Shown: in pieces, positions 30,823 through 38,884 of the stretch
Numbering within the stretch: position 1 is the stretch's first letter
How the letters are laid out: every line of letters begins with the position of its first letter
Source: Qipengyuania algicida
GTDB taxonomy: Bacteria > Pseudomonadota > Alphaproteobacteria > Sphingomonadales > Sphingomonadaceae
Direction of reading: 5' to 3'
DNA length: 64,000 nucleotides
Assembly (NCBI RefSeq): GCF_009828025.1
Contig: NZ_WTYA01000007.1
Location: 124,001-188,000, forward strand
Made by a program: the position numbers and the translations under genes
The notes under the pieces: generated by a model
Database searches by the model: none
What the model saw: only the letters and a program-made list of their open reading frames with translations
Told to the model about the DNA's origin: nothing

Positions 30823-30882
30823 GGCTGGAGTATCCCATTTAGTCGCGCAGGCCCGTCAGGCAAGCCGCGCGGCCAATTAGGA

Positions 30883-31155
30883 TCAAATTGTCACGTAATC
30901 GAGCTTCTGCATCGCCTCGATCTGCGGGCCGGCGAAGCGTTCGGGCACGGCCTGCGTTTTCAGCGCCCACGCCATCACATCGACATCGTCCTCGTCCAGC
31001 AGCGCCTCGAACCAGACTAGCTCTGCCTCCCGCCAATCGGCGTGATAGCGATCGAAGAACCCGCCGATCATGTAATCCGCCTCGCGCGTGCCGCGATGCC
31101 ATGCGCGAAAGCGGCTGCGGGCGATACGAGTTTCGAAGGAAAGTATGTTGGTCAT
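30883..31155 (-). CDS. sdhE: FAD assembly factor SdhE (succinate dehydrogenase assembly factor 2 family)
   Basis: Promotes covalent flavinylation of the SdhA subunit of succinate dehydrogenase. 90 residues. The family motif R-G-x-x-E is present as HRGTREADYMIGGF, and the C-terminal acidic patch LLDEDDVDVMAWAL is typical. The ATG at 31155 gives the normal length; the frame also has GTG and TTG codons upstream, but these lie inside a hairpin (31163-31194). The mfd-sdhE-recG neighbourhood is usual in sphingomonads. Confidence 0.93.
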   Translation of the reverse strand: MTNILSFETRIARSRFRAWHRGTREADYMIGGFFDRYHADWREAELVWFEALLDEDDVDVMAWALKTQAVPERFAGPQIEAMQKLDYVTI

Positions 31156-31162
31156 GGGGTCA

Positions 31163-31194
31163 AGGGGCACCGGGTTCGACAATCCAGTGCCCCT
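31163..31194. other. Stable hairpin just upstream of sdhE
   Basis: AGGGGCAC (31163-31170) pairs with GTGCCCCT (31187-31194). After one C/A mismatch the stem continues five more pairs, including one G-U, around the loop CGAC. On the minus strand it ends seven bases before the sdhE ATG and is not followed by a T-run. It could end the upstream gene, affect sdhE translation, or be incidental. Confidence 0.5.
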
Positions 31195-31237
31195 CTAGCC
31201 GCATTACACCCTCGCATTCAAGCGAAGGGCGCGCGCG

Positions 31238-31690
31238 TCAGGGATGGGTATGGCTGTATACGACCATGGAATCGGCGGTCATCGCTTCATCCTCTGCCAT
31301 GATCTTCTTGGCCGCTTCTTCCGATCCCGCGACCTTGACCAGCGCCTTGCGGAATGCCGTGCGTTCGGGCGGGTTATGGCTGTCCAGCATCGCCATCCCG
31401 CGCGGCATCTTGAACACCATCATGATGTCGTACCGACCGGACGACAGCCAATGGATCGCGGGTTGTTCCATTCCCGCTTCCTTGGTTGCCGGGCCGAAAT
31501 ACTTCTCCCCCATTTCGTTCCAGCGTTCGCCCATGCCGGGTTTGAGCTTGAGAAATTCGATCCGGTATGTGGTCCGTGCTTCCTCTTCCTCGGCGGCCTG
31601 TGCCTGCGCAGGTGCCCCGATATGCGTCACAGCGGGATAGCTGAAGACGGCTGTTCCAAGGACTGCTGCTATTGCTAGTTTGCGGATCAT
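31238..31690 (-). CDS. Secreted protein of unknown function (NIPSNAP/ABM-like fold possible)
   Basis: A 150-residue protein with a clear signal peptide: MIRKLAIAAVLGTAVFSYP, then GAPAQAQA before AEEEE. The mature part resembles a dimeric alpha/beta-barrel protein by eye (TYRIEFLKLKPGMGERWNEMGEKYF ... YDIMMVFKMP), but no catalytic residues can be named. The start at 31690 has AAGGAGG eight bases upstream. The frame is open another 120 bases upstream, where it is not protein-like. It is divergent from recG. Function unknown; the fold suggestion is tentative. Confidence 0.85.
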   Translation of the reverse strand: MIRKLAIAAVLGTAVFSYPAVTHIGAPAQAQAAEEEEARTTYRIEFLKLKPGMGERWNEMGEKYFGPATKEAGMEQPAIHWLSSGRYDIMMVFKMPRGMAMLDSHNPPERTAFRKALVKVAGSEEAAKKIMAEDEAMTADSMVVYSHTHP

Positions 31691-31877
31691 CGTATTCCCT
31701 CCTTGATGGATTGGACATACGACCCTGTCGGTTCTGGCTGTTATCGCCGCGGAGGATTGGCGTTCGCTGTCCCCCCGTCGAGCGTCGCCTGAGCGGGAGT
31801 AGACGCTCAATTTCGCATTATGACAAGCCTGTTACGGCTGGCTTCGCAGAATCGGATCGATCGGTTAGGACAGGGCC

Positions 31878-33938
31878 ATGCGATCCGATGCGCTCAATCC
31901 GCTGTTTGCCGAAGTCGATACGCTCGATGGCGTCGGAACGAAACTGAAGAAGCCGCTGGACCGGCTGGGCCTGACGCGGGTCAAGGATGTTGCCTATCAC
32001 CTGCCCGAACGCTTCGTTTCACGGCGAGCGGTGCAGAACCTTGACGAAGCTGGCGAGGGCGAACAGATCGTCATCGCGCTGACGCCGACCGAGCATCGGG
32101 CGAGCCGCAACCAGCGCGGCCCCTATCGCGTTCTGGCACAGGATGCGGTGGGCAATGTGCTGGCGCTGACATATTTCGGGCGTGCGTCCTACAACGCGAA
32201 GAAACAGTTGCCCGTGGGCGAGAAACGCTGGGTGGCGGGCAAGCTGGAACGCTATGGCGATATGCTTCAGATCGTTCACCCCGATCATGTGCTGGAAGAG
32301 GGTGGCGAGAGCCTCGGCCATCTGTGCGAACCCGTTTACCGTTTGTCCGAAGGACTGACCCAGCCGCTGATCGGCAAGCTGGTGGCTCAGGCGCTCGAGC
32401 GTTTGCCAGATCTGTCCGAATGGATCGAACCCAGCCAGCTCGATGCGCAGCAATGGCCGAACTGGCGCGATGCGCTGCATTTGGCGCATCGCGGGGAGCA
32501 TGAGGCTGCGCGCGACAGGTTGGCCTATGACGAGATGCTTGCCAACGCGCTTGCGCTGATGCTGGTGCGGGCGGACAATCGCAAGCGGCAGGGCCAGCCG
32601 CTCCATGGCGATGGCCGGTTGCGTGACAAGCTCGCGCTGCCGTTCCCGCTGACGGGTGCGCAAACACGCTCGATTGCCGAGATCGAAGGCGATCTGGCGC
32701 AGCAATCGCCGATGCTGCGCCTGCTTCAGGGCGATGTCGGCGCGGGAAAGACCGTGGTGGCACTGGAAGCCATGTTGATCGCGGTCGAGGCCGGGGCGCA
32801 GGCGGCCTTGCTGGCGCCGACCGAACTGCTGGCGCGCCAGCACTACGAAACCTTGCGTCGCATGGCGGCACCCACCGGCGCAAATATCGCCATCCTCACC
32901 GGGCGGGATAAGGGCAAGGCGCGTGAGGCGACGCTGATGGGGCTGATGGATGGCAGCATCGATATCGTGGTGGGCACCCATGCGCTGTTCCAGGATCAGG
33001 TCGCCTATCGCGACCTCGCGCTGGTGGTGATCGACGAGCAGCATCGCTTCGGCGTTTCGCAGAGGCTGATGCTGGCGAGCAAGGGCAAGCGCACCCCGCA
33101 CGTGCTGGCGATGACGGCAACCCCGATCCCGCGTACGCTGACGCTGGCGCAATATGGCGAGCTCGATGTCAGCAAGCTCGACGAACTGCCGCCCGGTCGC
33201 CAGCCGATCGATACCCGGGTGGTCGGCATCGAGCGGCTGGACGAAGTCGTCTCAGGCATCGCGCGCCATATCGAGGGCGGCGGACAGGCCTATTGGGTAT
33301 GCCCGATGGTGCGTGACAGCGAGGAAGGCGATACCGCTGCCGCCGAAGCGCGCTTTGCTGCGCTGAGAGAGCGTTTCGGTGACGATGTCGCGATGGTCCA
33401 CGGCCAGCTCGCCAGCGAGCTCAAGGACGCCGCGATGGAACGGTTCGTGTCGGGCGATGCCAAGCTGCTGGTCGCGACCACGGTAATCGAGGTGGGAGTG
33501 GACGTGCCCAACGCCACGCTGATGGTGATCGAGCAGGCCGAGCGTTTCGGACTTGCCCAGCTTCACCAGCTGCGCGGGCGCGTCGGGCGCGGGTCGGAGA
33601 AATCGGTCTGCCTGTTGTTGCGTTCGGGCGAACTCAGCGAAACCTCGCGTGCGCGGCTCGCCCTGATGCGCGAAACGCAGGATGGGTTCAGGCTTGCGGA
33701 GGAGGACTTGCGCCTGCGCGGCGGTGGCGAACTGCTGGGCACGCGCCAGTCGGGCGATGCGCCGTTCCAACTCGCCACGCTGGAACAGATCACGCGCCTG
33801 CTTCCGGTCGCGCATGACGATGCCTGCCTCCTGGTCGAGCGCGACGGCGGGCTGGACGGAGAGCGCGGAAATGCCGCGCGCGTGCTGCTTTACCTGCTCG
33901 AACGCGATTTCGGTGTGCGGACCCTGCGCGGCGGCTGA
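31878..33938 (+). CDS. recG: ATP-dependent DNA helicase RecG
   Basis: Remodels stalled replication forks and Holliday junctions. 686 residues. The N-terminal wedge/OB region is followed by the helicase domain with GDVGAGKTVVALEAML (Walker A), DEQHRFG (motif II), MTATPIPRTL (motif III) and GRVGRGSEKSVC (motif VI). AGGA lies seven bases before the ATG. A 130-base gap without any visible gene follows before the next operon. Confidence 0.98.
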   Translation: MRSDALNPLFAEVDTLDGVGTKLKKPLDRLGLTRVKDVAYHLPERFVSRRAVQNLDEAGEGEQIVIALTPTEHRASRNQRGPYRVLAQDAVGNVLALTYFGRASYNAKKQLPVGEKRWVAGKLERYGDMLQIVHPDHVLEEGGESLGHLCEPVYRLSEGLTQPLIGKLVAQALERLPDLSEWIEPSQLDAQQWPNWRDALHLAHRGEHEAARDRLAYDEMLANALALMLVRADNRKRQGQPLHGDGRLRDKLALPFPLTGAQTRSIAEIEGDLAQQSPMLRLLQGDVGAGKTVVALEAMLIAVEAGAQAALLAPTELLARQHYETLRRMAAPTGANIAILTGRDKGKAREATLMGLMDGSIDIVVGTHALFQDQVAYRDLALVVIDEQHRFGVSQRLMLASKGKRTPHVLAMTATPIPRTLTLAQYGELDVSKLDELPPGRQPIDTRVVGIERLDEVVSGIARHIEGGGQAYWVCPMVRDSEEGDTAAAEARFAALRERFGDDVAMVHGQLASELKDAAMERFVSGDAKLLVATTVIEVGVDVPNATLMVIEQAERFGLAQLHQLRGRVGRGSEKSVCLLLRSGELSETSRARLALMRETQDGFRLAEEDLRLRGGGELLGTRQSGDAPFQLATLEQITRLLPVAHDDACLLVERDGGLDGERGNAARVLLYLLERDFGVRTLRGG

Positions 33939-34068
33939 TCCGTTGCACCGTGGCAGACATAACCTGCCTGCATAAGGCACGGAATGGGCGGGCAATGTGG
34001 TGGCCAAGCCATTCGGGCTATCCTAGTCAGGATGTGGCGGGCGAAGTGGAATAAAGGCGCGAGCGCGA

Positions 34069-34917
34069 ATGCTAGAAATCAATGTCGCTTTGTCCGACCC
34101 CGGATCCGACTGCAATGAGGATCGCGTGGGCTACGCTCGCGACACCATGTGGGTGATCGATGGCGCTACCGGCACTGGCGACAAGCTGACCGACACGCCC
34201 AGCGATGCGGCTTGGTTGGCCGAAACCGCCAATGCCGCCTTCGCCGCACTGGTCAATGCCGAGCCCGATCTAGGCCTGCAAGAGCTGGTGCGCGCTGCCA
34301 TCGCTCATTGTCGCGATGAATTTGAAACCGTTCAGCTTGGGCCGTTGCAGCCCGATGCGACCTTGCCTTCTGCCGCCTTCATGCTCGCCCGCGCGCGTCA
34401 TGGTGAACTGGAAATCGTCTCGCTTGGCGATTGCGGCACGCTGATCGAGCGCGACGGCGAGGTGGTGGTGATCGGAACCGGACAGTCGGCGAAAGAGAAC
34501 GAGACCATCGCCCACACCAACGCGATCCTCGCCGAAACGCCGGGGCTGGAGGGACGGGAACTGATCGAAAAAATCGCGCCCAAGCTCAAGACTGACCGCA
34601 AGCGCATGAATCGCGAAGGCGGTTACTGGATCTTCTCACTCGCGCCCGAGGCGGCAGACCATCTGCGCCGCACCGAGGTGCCGATCGAGGATGGGCAGGA
34701 GATCGCCATGGCCAGCGACGGCTTCCTGCGGCTGATCGATGTGTTCGACTGCGAGACGCCCGCAAGCCTGCTTTCCGCCAGTGGGCAGGGCGCGGCCAAC
34801 GCCCTGCTGACCGAACTGCGCGGTCTGGAGCGCGCCGCAGACTCCCGCGAGCGTTTCCCGCGGATCAAGCTGATGGACGATGCCAGCTTCCTCCACGCCA
34901 CACACAGGGCGGACTGA
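34069..34917 (+). CDS. PP2C-family (PPM) protein phosphatase-like protein
   Basis: A 282-residue protein with the PPM metal-binding pattern: NEDRVGY (D18), WVIDGATG (D31-G32), LGDCGTL, ASDGFLRL and DDASF near the C-terminus. PPM enzymes remove phosphate from Ser/Thr residues using two metal ions. No membrane segment is visible. It is the first gene of a coupled run; its stop overlaps the start of the flavoprotein gene (34917, TGATG). A regulatory role for the downstream cell-wall genes is only a guess from position. Some of these proteins act on other substrates. Confidence 0.83.
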   Translation: MLEINVALSDPGSDCNEDRVGYARDTMWVIDGATGTGDKLTDTPSDAAWLAETANAAFAALVNAEPDLGLQELVRAAIAHCRDEFETVQLGPLQPDATLPSAAFMLARARHGELEIVSLGDCGTLIERDGEVVVIGTGQSAKENETIAHTNAILAETPGLEGRELIEKIAPKLKTDRKRMNREGGYWIFSLAPEAADHLRRTEVPIEDGQEIAMASDGFLRLIDVFDCETPASLLSASGQGAANALLTELRGLERAADSRERFPRIKLMDDASFLHATHRAD

Positions 34918-36326
34918 TGAACGTTGCGCTCGAAGCCTTGACCGCCGAACTGGCGCCGCAATTCGGCGAACGCTGGATCACCAACCCCTCGCGCCTGGAA
35001 ACCTTCGCCTATGCCGAAGGGCATCATGCCAAACTGATTCCCGCCCTGGTCGTCCAGCCGGAGACGACCGAGGAGGTCTGCATCCTGATGGCGGCTACCC
35101 ATCGCCATGGAGTGCCCGTGGTGGCGCTCGGGGCGGGAACGTCGCTGGAGGGTAACGCCAGCCCCGTAGAGTTGGGCCTCACGGTCGATTTCTCGCGCAT
35201 GGACCGCGTTCTTGAAGTGAGCGCGGAGGATATGCTCTGCGTCGTCCAGCCCGGGGTGACGCGGGTTGCTCTCAACACAGAATTGCGCACGACCGGGCTG
35301 TTTTTCCCGCTCGATCCCGGTGCCAATGCGACCATCGGCGGCATGATCGCCACCCGCGCTTCGGGGACCAATGCAGTGCGCTATGGCACGATGCGCGAGA
35401 CGGTGCTGGCGCTCAAAGTGGTGCTCCCTGATGGCACGCTGATCCAGACAGGATCGCGGGCGCGCAAGTCGGCAGCCGGATACGATCTCACGCATTTGTT
35501 TACCGGCTCGGAGGGAACGCTTGGGCTGGTGGTAGAGGCGACGTTGCGGCTGCACGGCATTCCCGAGCATGTGCTCGCCGGAAGTTTCACCTTCGACACC
35601 ATCGAAGGCGCGGTTTCGACGGTTATCAACACCATCCAGCTGGGGGTGGCGGTGGCGCGCATGGAGCTGCTCGATCCGGCGGCAATCCGTGCCTGCAATG
35701 TCTATTCGCACCTCGACTTGCCCGAATTGCCGACGCTGTTCATCGAACTCCACGGCAGCGAGGCGATCATCGAAGACCAACGCGCCACCATCGAGGCTAT
35801 CGGCAGGGATCTGGGCGGGCGGGACTTTGCCATGTCCACTGATGCCGACGAGCGCAACCGGCTGTTCCGCGCTCGCCATGACGCCTTGCCCGCGGCGCGC
35901 GCCAGTCGCCCAGGTGCGGTGGTCTGGTCGACAGATGTGTGCGTCCCGATCTCGCGGCTGACCGACGCCATCGCCGGGGCTCACGCGGCAATCGAGGAGG
36001 CAGGATTAACCGCGCCCATCGTCGGTCATGTGGGTGATGGCAATTTCCATGTGCTGTTCGTGCTGGACCCGGCAAAGCCCGAGGAATGGGAGCGGGCAGG
36101 GCGCGTCAACGACAGCCTGGTCAACCATGCGCTGTCGGTTGACGGCACCTGCACCGGCGAGCACGGCATCGGGCTGGGCAAGCGTCAGGCGCTGGTGCGC
36201 GAACACGGCGATGCGGCAGTCGATCTGATGCGCACGATCAAGCGCGCCATCGATCCCGATGGTCGGCTCAATCCGGGCAAGGTGTTCGAACTGACCCCGG
36301 CAACCGCGAAGGACGATCATGGCTGA
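34917..36326 (+). CDS. FAD-linked oxidase, D-lactate / glycolate dehydrogenase type
   Basis: A 469-residue flavoprotein of the GlcD / D-lactate dehydrogenase (cytochrome) family. It has the PCMH FAD domain (VVALGAGTSLEGNASPVE, IGGMIATRASGTNAVRYG, LFTGSEGTLGLVVEATL) and the FAD-oxidase C-terminal domain with HVGDGNFHVLF and GEHGIGLGKR. D-lactate to pyruvate is the likeliest reaction given the neighbours: MurQ, 5 kb away, releases D-lactate from MurNAc-6-phosphate, and an AmpG-like permease follows. Glycolate or 2-hydroxyglutarate dehydrogenase remain alternatives. The lack of glcE/glcF next to it argues against a glycolate oxidase. It is coupled to the upstream PP2C gene. Confidence 0.88.
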   Translation: MNVALEALTAELAPQFGERWITNPSRLETFAYAEGHHAKLIPALVVQPETTEEVCILMAATHRHGVPVVALGAGTSLEGNASPVELGLTVDFSRMDRVLEVSAEDMLCVVQPGVTRVALNTELRTTGLFFPLDPGANATIGGMIATRASGTNAVRYGTMRETVLALKVVLPDGTLIQTGSRARKSAAGYDLTHLFTGSEGTLGLVVEATLRLHGIPEHVLAGSFTFDTIEGAVSTVINTIQLGVAVARMELLDPAAIRACNVYSHLDLPELPTLFIELHGSEAIIEDQRATIEAIGRDLGGRDFAMSTDADERNRLFRARHDALPAARASRPGAVVWSTDVCVPISRLTDAIAGAHAAIEEAGLTAPIVGHVGDGNFHVLFVLDPAKPEEWERAGRVNDSLVNHALSVDGTCTGEHGIGLGKRQALVREHGDAAVDLMRTIKRAIDPDGRLNPGKVFELTPATAKDDHG

Positions 36327-36347
36327 TCGGGCGGCGGGGCGCGCCGG

Positions 36348-37856
36348 ATGAGCAGCGCGGAGGGGGGCAAGGCGCAGGCCATCGTGCCGGACCAGCGGCG
36401 TCTGCTGCTGCTTTACCTGTTGCTCGGCTTTTCTGCCGGCCTGCCGTTCTATATGTTCAACGCGGTGCTGACGCTGCGCCTCGCGCGGCATGGCATCGAT
36501 ATCGTGCTGATCGGCTTCTTCGCGTGGGTGGCGCTACTGCCGACGTTCAAATTCCTCTGGGCACCGATTGTCGACCGCCTCAACGTGCCCGGCTTTTCCG
36601 CCTTCTGGGGCAAGCGGCGCGGGTGGATCATGCTCGCCCAGCTCGGCATATTCTCGTCGATGGTGGCGATGGCCTTCACCGCCAGCGACACCAACCTCCC
36701 TTTGGTTGCGCTGTTCGCAATCCTGCTGGCGTTCTGGACCACCACGCTCGAAGTCGCCGCCGATGGCTGGCGCATCGAACTTGCGCCGTCGCAGGAGGAG
36801 CAGGGGCCGATCGTCGCGGCGAACCTGTGGGGTTATCGCAGCGCGATGGTCGCTGCGGGCAGCGGTGCTGCGCTGGTGGCTGCACGGGCTGACTGGATGT
36901 GGGCCTATCTCGCCATCGCGGTGCTCGCCTTCCTGCCGTTTCCGATATTGGCGGCGATGCGGCGTGATCCCGACGCCAGCGCGAAACGCAGCGGATCGCT
37001 GGTCAAGGGGATCATTGCGAGTGTCGTGATCCTGCTGTTGTCCTCGATCGCGACGGCCATCGTCGGCTGGCTGGCGCTGGAGGTGTTCAGCGCGGCGGGG
37101 ATCACCTCCGAAAGCAATGTCACCCCCTATGTGCTGGTGATCTGCATGTTGCCTTTCGTCGGGCTGGCCTTTGCCCTGCCACGCATCCGCAAGATGGGCC
37201 CTGACGCGCCGTGGCGGCGCTCGCCCGCTTTGGGGCCCTATGTCGATATCTTCTGGCGCTATGGGTTTGCGACGCTGCTCGTGCTGGGCTTCGTATCGCT
37301 TTACCGGGTCGGAGACGTGCTTGCGCTGACGCTGTCGCACCCGATGTGGAATGCGCGCGGCTATTCGCTCGACCAGATCGGGATTGCCGATGGCGCGGTG
37401 GCTTTGCCTGCGAGCATGGTCGGCGTCGCTATCGGTGGCTGGATCTCCGCGCGCTGGCGGCTCGGCTGGGCGCTGGCGCTTGGGGCGGTGGTCGCAGCGC
37501 TCGGCAATTGGGTCTACATCTGGCTGTGGGACAGTCAGGCGCATGGCTGGATCCTCTACACCTGCGTCGCCGCCGACCAGTTCGGCAATGGCCTCGCCGG
37601 GGCCGTGTTCGTGGTTTACCTCTCTATGCTGGTGAACCCCAGATTTCCCTCGGCGCAATATGCCTTCCTGTCGGGTTTTGCCTTCCTGCTGGCGCGATTG
37701 CTCGCCGGAGCATCGGGCACCTTGCAGCAGCAGATCGGCTATGACGGCTTTTTCATGCTCTCGGGAGCGCTCAGTATCATGGCGGTGGTGTTCCTGCCGC
37801 TGCTTGCCAAAGTCGTCCCTCGCGGAACTTCCGCCGGGCCGGAGAGACCAGTATGA
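36348..37856 (+). CDS. ampG: AmpG-like MFS permease (muropeptide transporter family)
   Basis: A 502-residue major-facilitator membrane protein with about 12-14 helices. The start LLLYLLLGFSAGLPFYMFNAVLTLRL, then LPTFKFLWAPIVDRL, GKRRGWIMLAQLG and FWTTTLEVAADGWRIEL, matches the AmpG family by eye; AmpG imports anhydro-muropeptides from periplasm to cytosol. The match is in the first half; the second half is less diagnostic. It starts 21 bases after the flavoprotein gene and overlaps the next gene by ATGA. A muropeptide substrate is inferred from family and from MurQ, NagA and PBP4 nearby. Confidence 0.83.
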   Translation: MSSAEGGKAQAIVPDQRRLLLLYLLLGFSAGLPFYMFNAVLTLRLARHGIDIVLIGFFAWVALLPTFKFLWAPIVDRLNVPGFSAFWGKRRGWIMLAQLGIFSSMVAMAFTASDTNLPLVALFAILLAFWTTTLEVAADGWRIELAPSQEEQGPIVAANLWGYRSAMVAAGSGAALVAARADWMWAYLAIAVLAFLPFPILAAMRRDPDASAKRSGSLVKGIIASVVILLLSSIATAIVGWLALEVFSAAGITSESNVTPYVLVICMLPFVGLAFALPRIRKMGPDAPWRRSPALGPYVDIFWRYGFATLLVLGFVSLYRVGDVLALTLSHPMWNARGYSLDQIGIADGAVALPASMVGVAIGGWISARWRLGWALALGAVVAALGNWVYIWLWDSQAHGWILYTCVAADQFGNGLAGAVFVVYLSMLVNPRFPSAQYAFLSGFAFLLARLLAGASGTLQQQIGYDGFFMLSGALSIMAVVFLPLLAKVVPRGTSAGPERPV

Positions 37857-38884
37857 TCGAAGAAATTTGCAATGGCGGCTTCGAACCGGCCGCACGCTAT
37901 GTCGATGAAGGCAAGGTCCCTTGCGCCGCACTCGGCGTGGTGGATGGCGAGGGTAACATGGCGGTGCGCCTTTCGGGCATGGCTGCGCTGGAACCGGAAC
38001 GCGAGGAACTGACCCGCGATCACTGGTTCGATCTTGCCTCCGTGTCCAAGGTCATCGCGACGACCACCATGGTGCTCAAGCTCGCCGAGCAGGGGCGGTT
38101 AGACCTCGACCGACCGCTGACCGATGCGATTCCCGATCTGCGCCAGTACGATGTCGCCCACGCGCCCGAACGGCGACTGACGTTTCGCGATTGCCTGGTG
38201 CATCGCACTTTCCTGCCTGCTGTGTTCCCGATCTACACCTATGGCGACGATCCGGCACGGATGCGCGCCTTCGTGCTCCAGCGCGAATGGCCGATGGGGC
38301 CACCGGTCTATTCGGACATCAATTTCATCCTGTTGGGTATCGCCATCGAGCGGATTACAGGTGAGCCTTTGTCGGCGTGGCCTTTGGGCGAGGGGCTGGC
38401 TTACGGCCCGCCACCGGGCCTGGCGGTCGCGACCGAGCGTTGTTCATGGCGCGGGCGCGTGCTCAAGGGCGAGGTGCATGACGAGAACGCCGCCGCGCTC
38501 GGCGAGGCACCGGGCCATGCCGGACTGTTCGGCACGGTCGATGGCGTGCTCGGCTTCGCGCGCGATCTAATGCAGGGCAATATCCTTTCGCCCGCGATGA
38601 TGGATGAAATCCGCCAGCCGATGGATCAGAGCCGGACTTGCGGCTGGGAACGCGCTTACGGTGGCTGGTCGGGCGGAATGGCGTGTTCAAACGAGACGAT
38701 CGGCCATACCGGATTTACCGGGACCGGCCTGTGGATCGATTTCGAGCGCGGACTTGCGTGGACGCTGCTGACCAACCGTGTCCACACGACCCGCCACGGC
38801 GAAATGCATATCAAGAACCTGCGACGCGAGAGCGGTGACGCGGTGATCGCGGCGTGGAATTCTGTGAAGGGGAACAAGCGATGA
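37853..38884 (+). CDS. Beta-lactamase-fold serine hydrolase
   Basis: A 343-residue serine hydrolase of the class C beta-lactamase / DD-peptidase fold. The SxxK motif is S63-x-x-K66 (DLASVSKVIA), the Tyr motif reads YSDINF and the third box is GHTGFTG in place of KTG. No signal peptide is evident, so it may be cytosolic, unlike most of the family. That fits a role on imported peptides or esters. It is coupled to the AmpG-like permease upstream and to the S9 peptidase downstream by four-base overlaps. The substrate is unknown; an esterase or a D-amino-acid amidase is possible. Confidence 0.86.
   Translation: MIEEICNGGFEPAARYVDEGKVPCAALGVVDGEGNMAVRLSGMAALEPEREELTRDHWFDLASVSKVIATTTMVLKLAEQGRLDLDRPLTDAIPDLRQYDVAHAPERRLTFRDCLVHRTFLPAVFPIYTYGDDPARMRAFVLQREWPMGPPVYSDINFILLGIAIERITGEPLSAWPLGEGLAYGPPPGLAVATERCSWRGRVLKGEVHDENAAALGEAPGHAGLFGTVDGVLGFARDLMQGNILSPAMMDEIRQPMDQSRTCGWERAYGGWSGGMACSNETIGHTGFTGTGLWIDFERGLAWTLLTNRVHTTRHGEMHIKNLRRESGDAVIAAWNSVKGNKR

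Noticed and set aside
29118..30842. A 574-codon plus-strand frame
   Set aside because: Antisense of mfd; no recognisable protein features.
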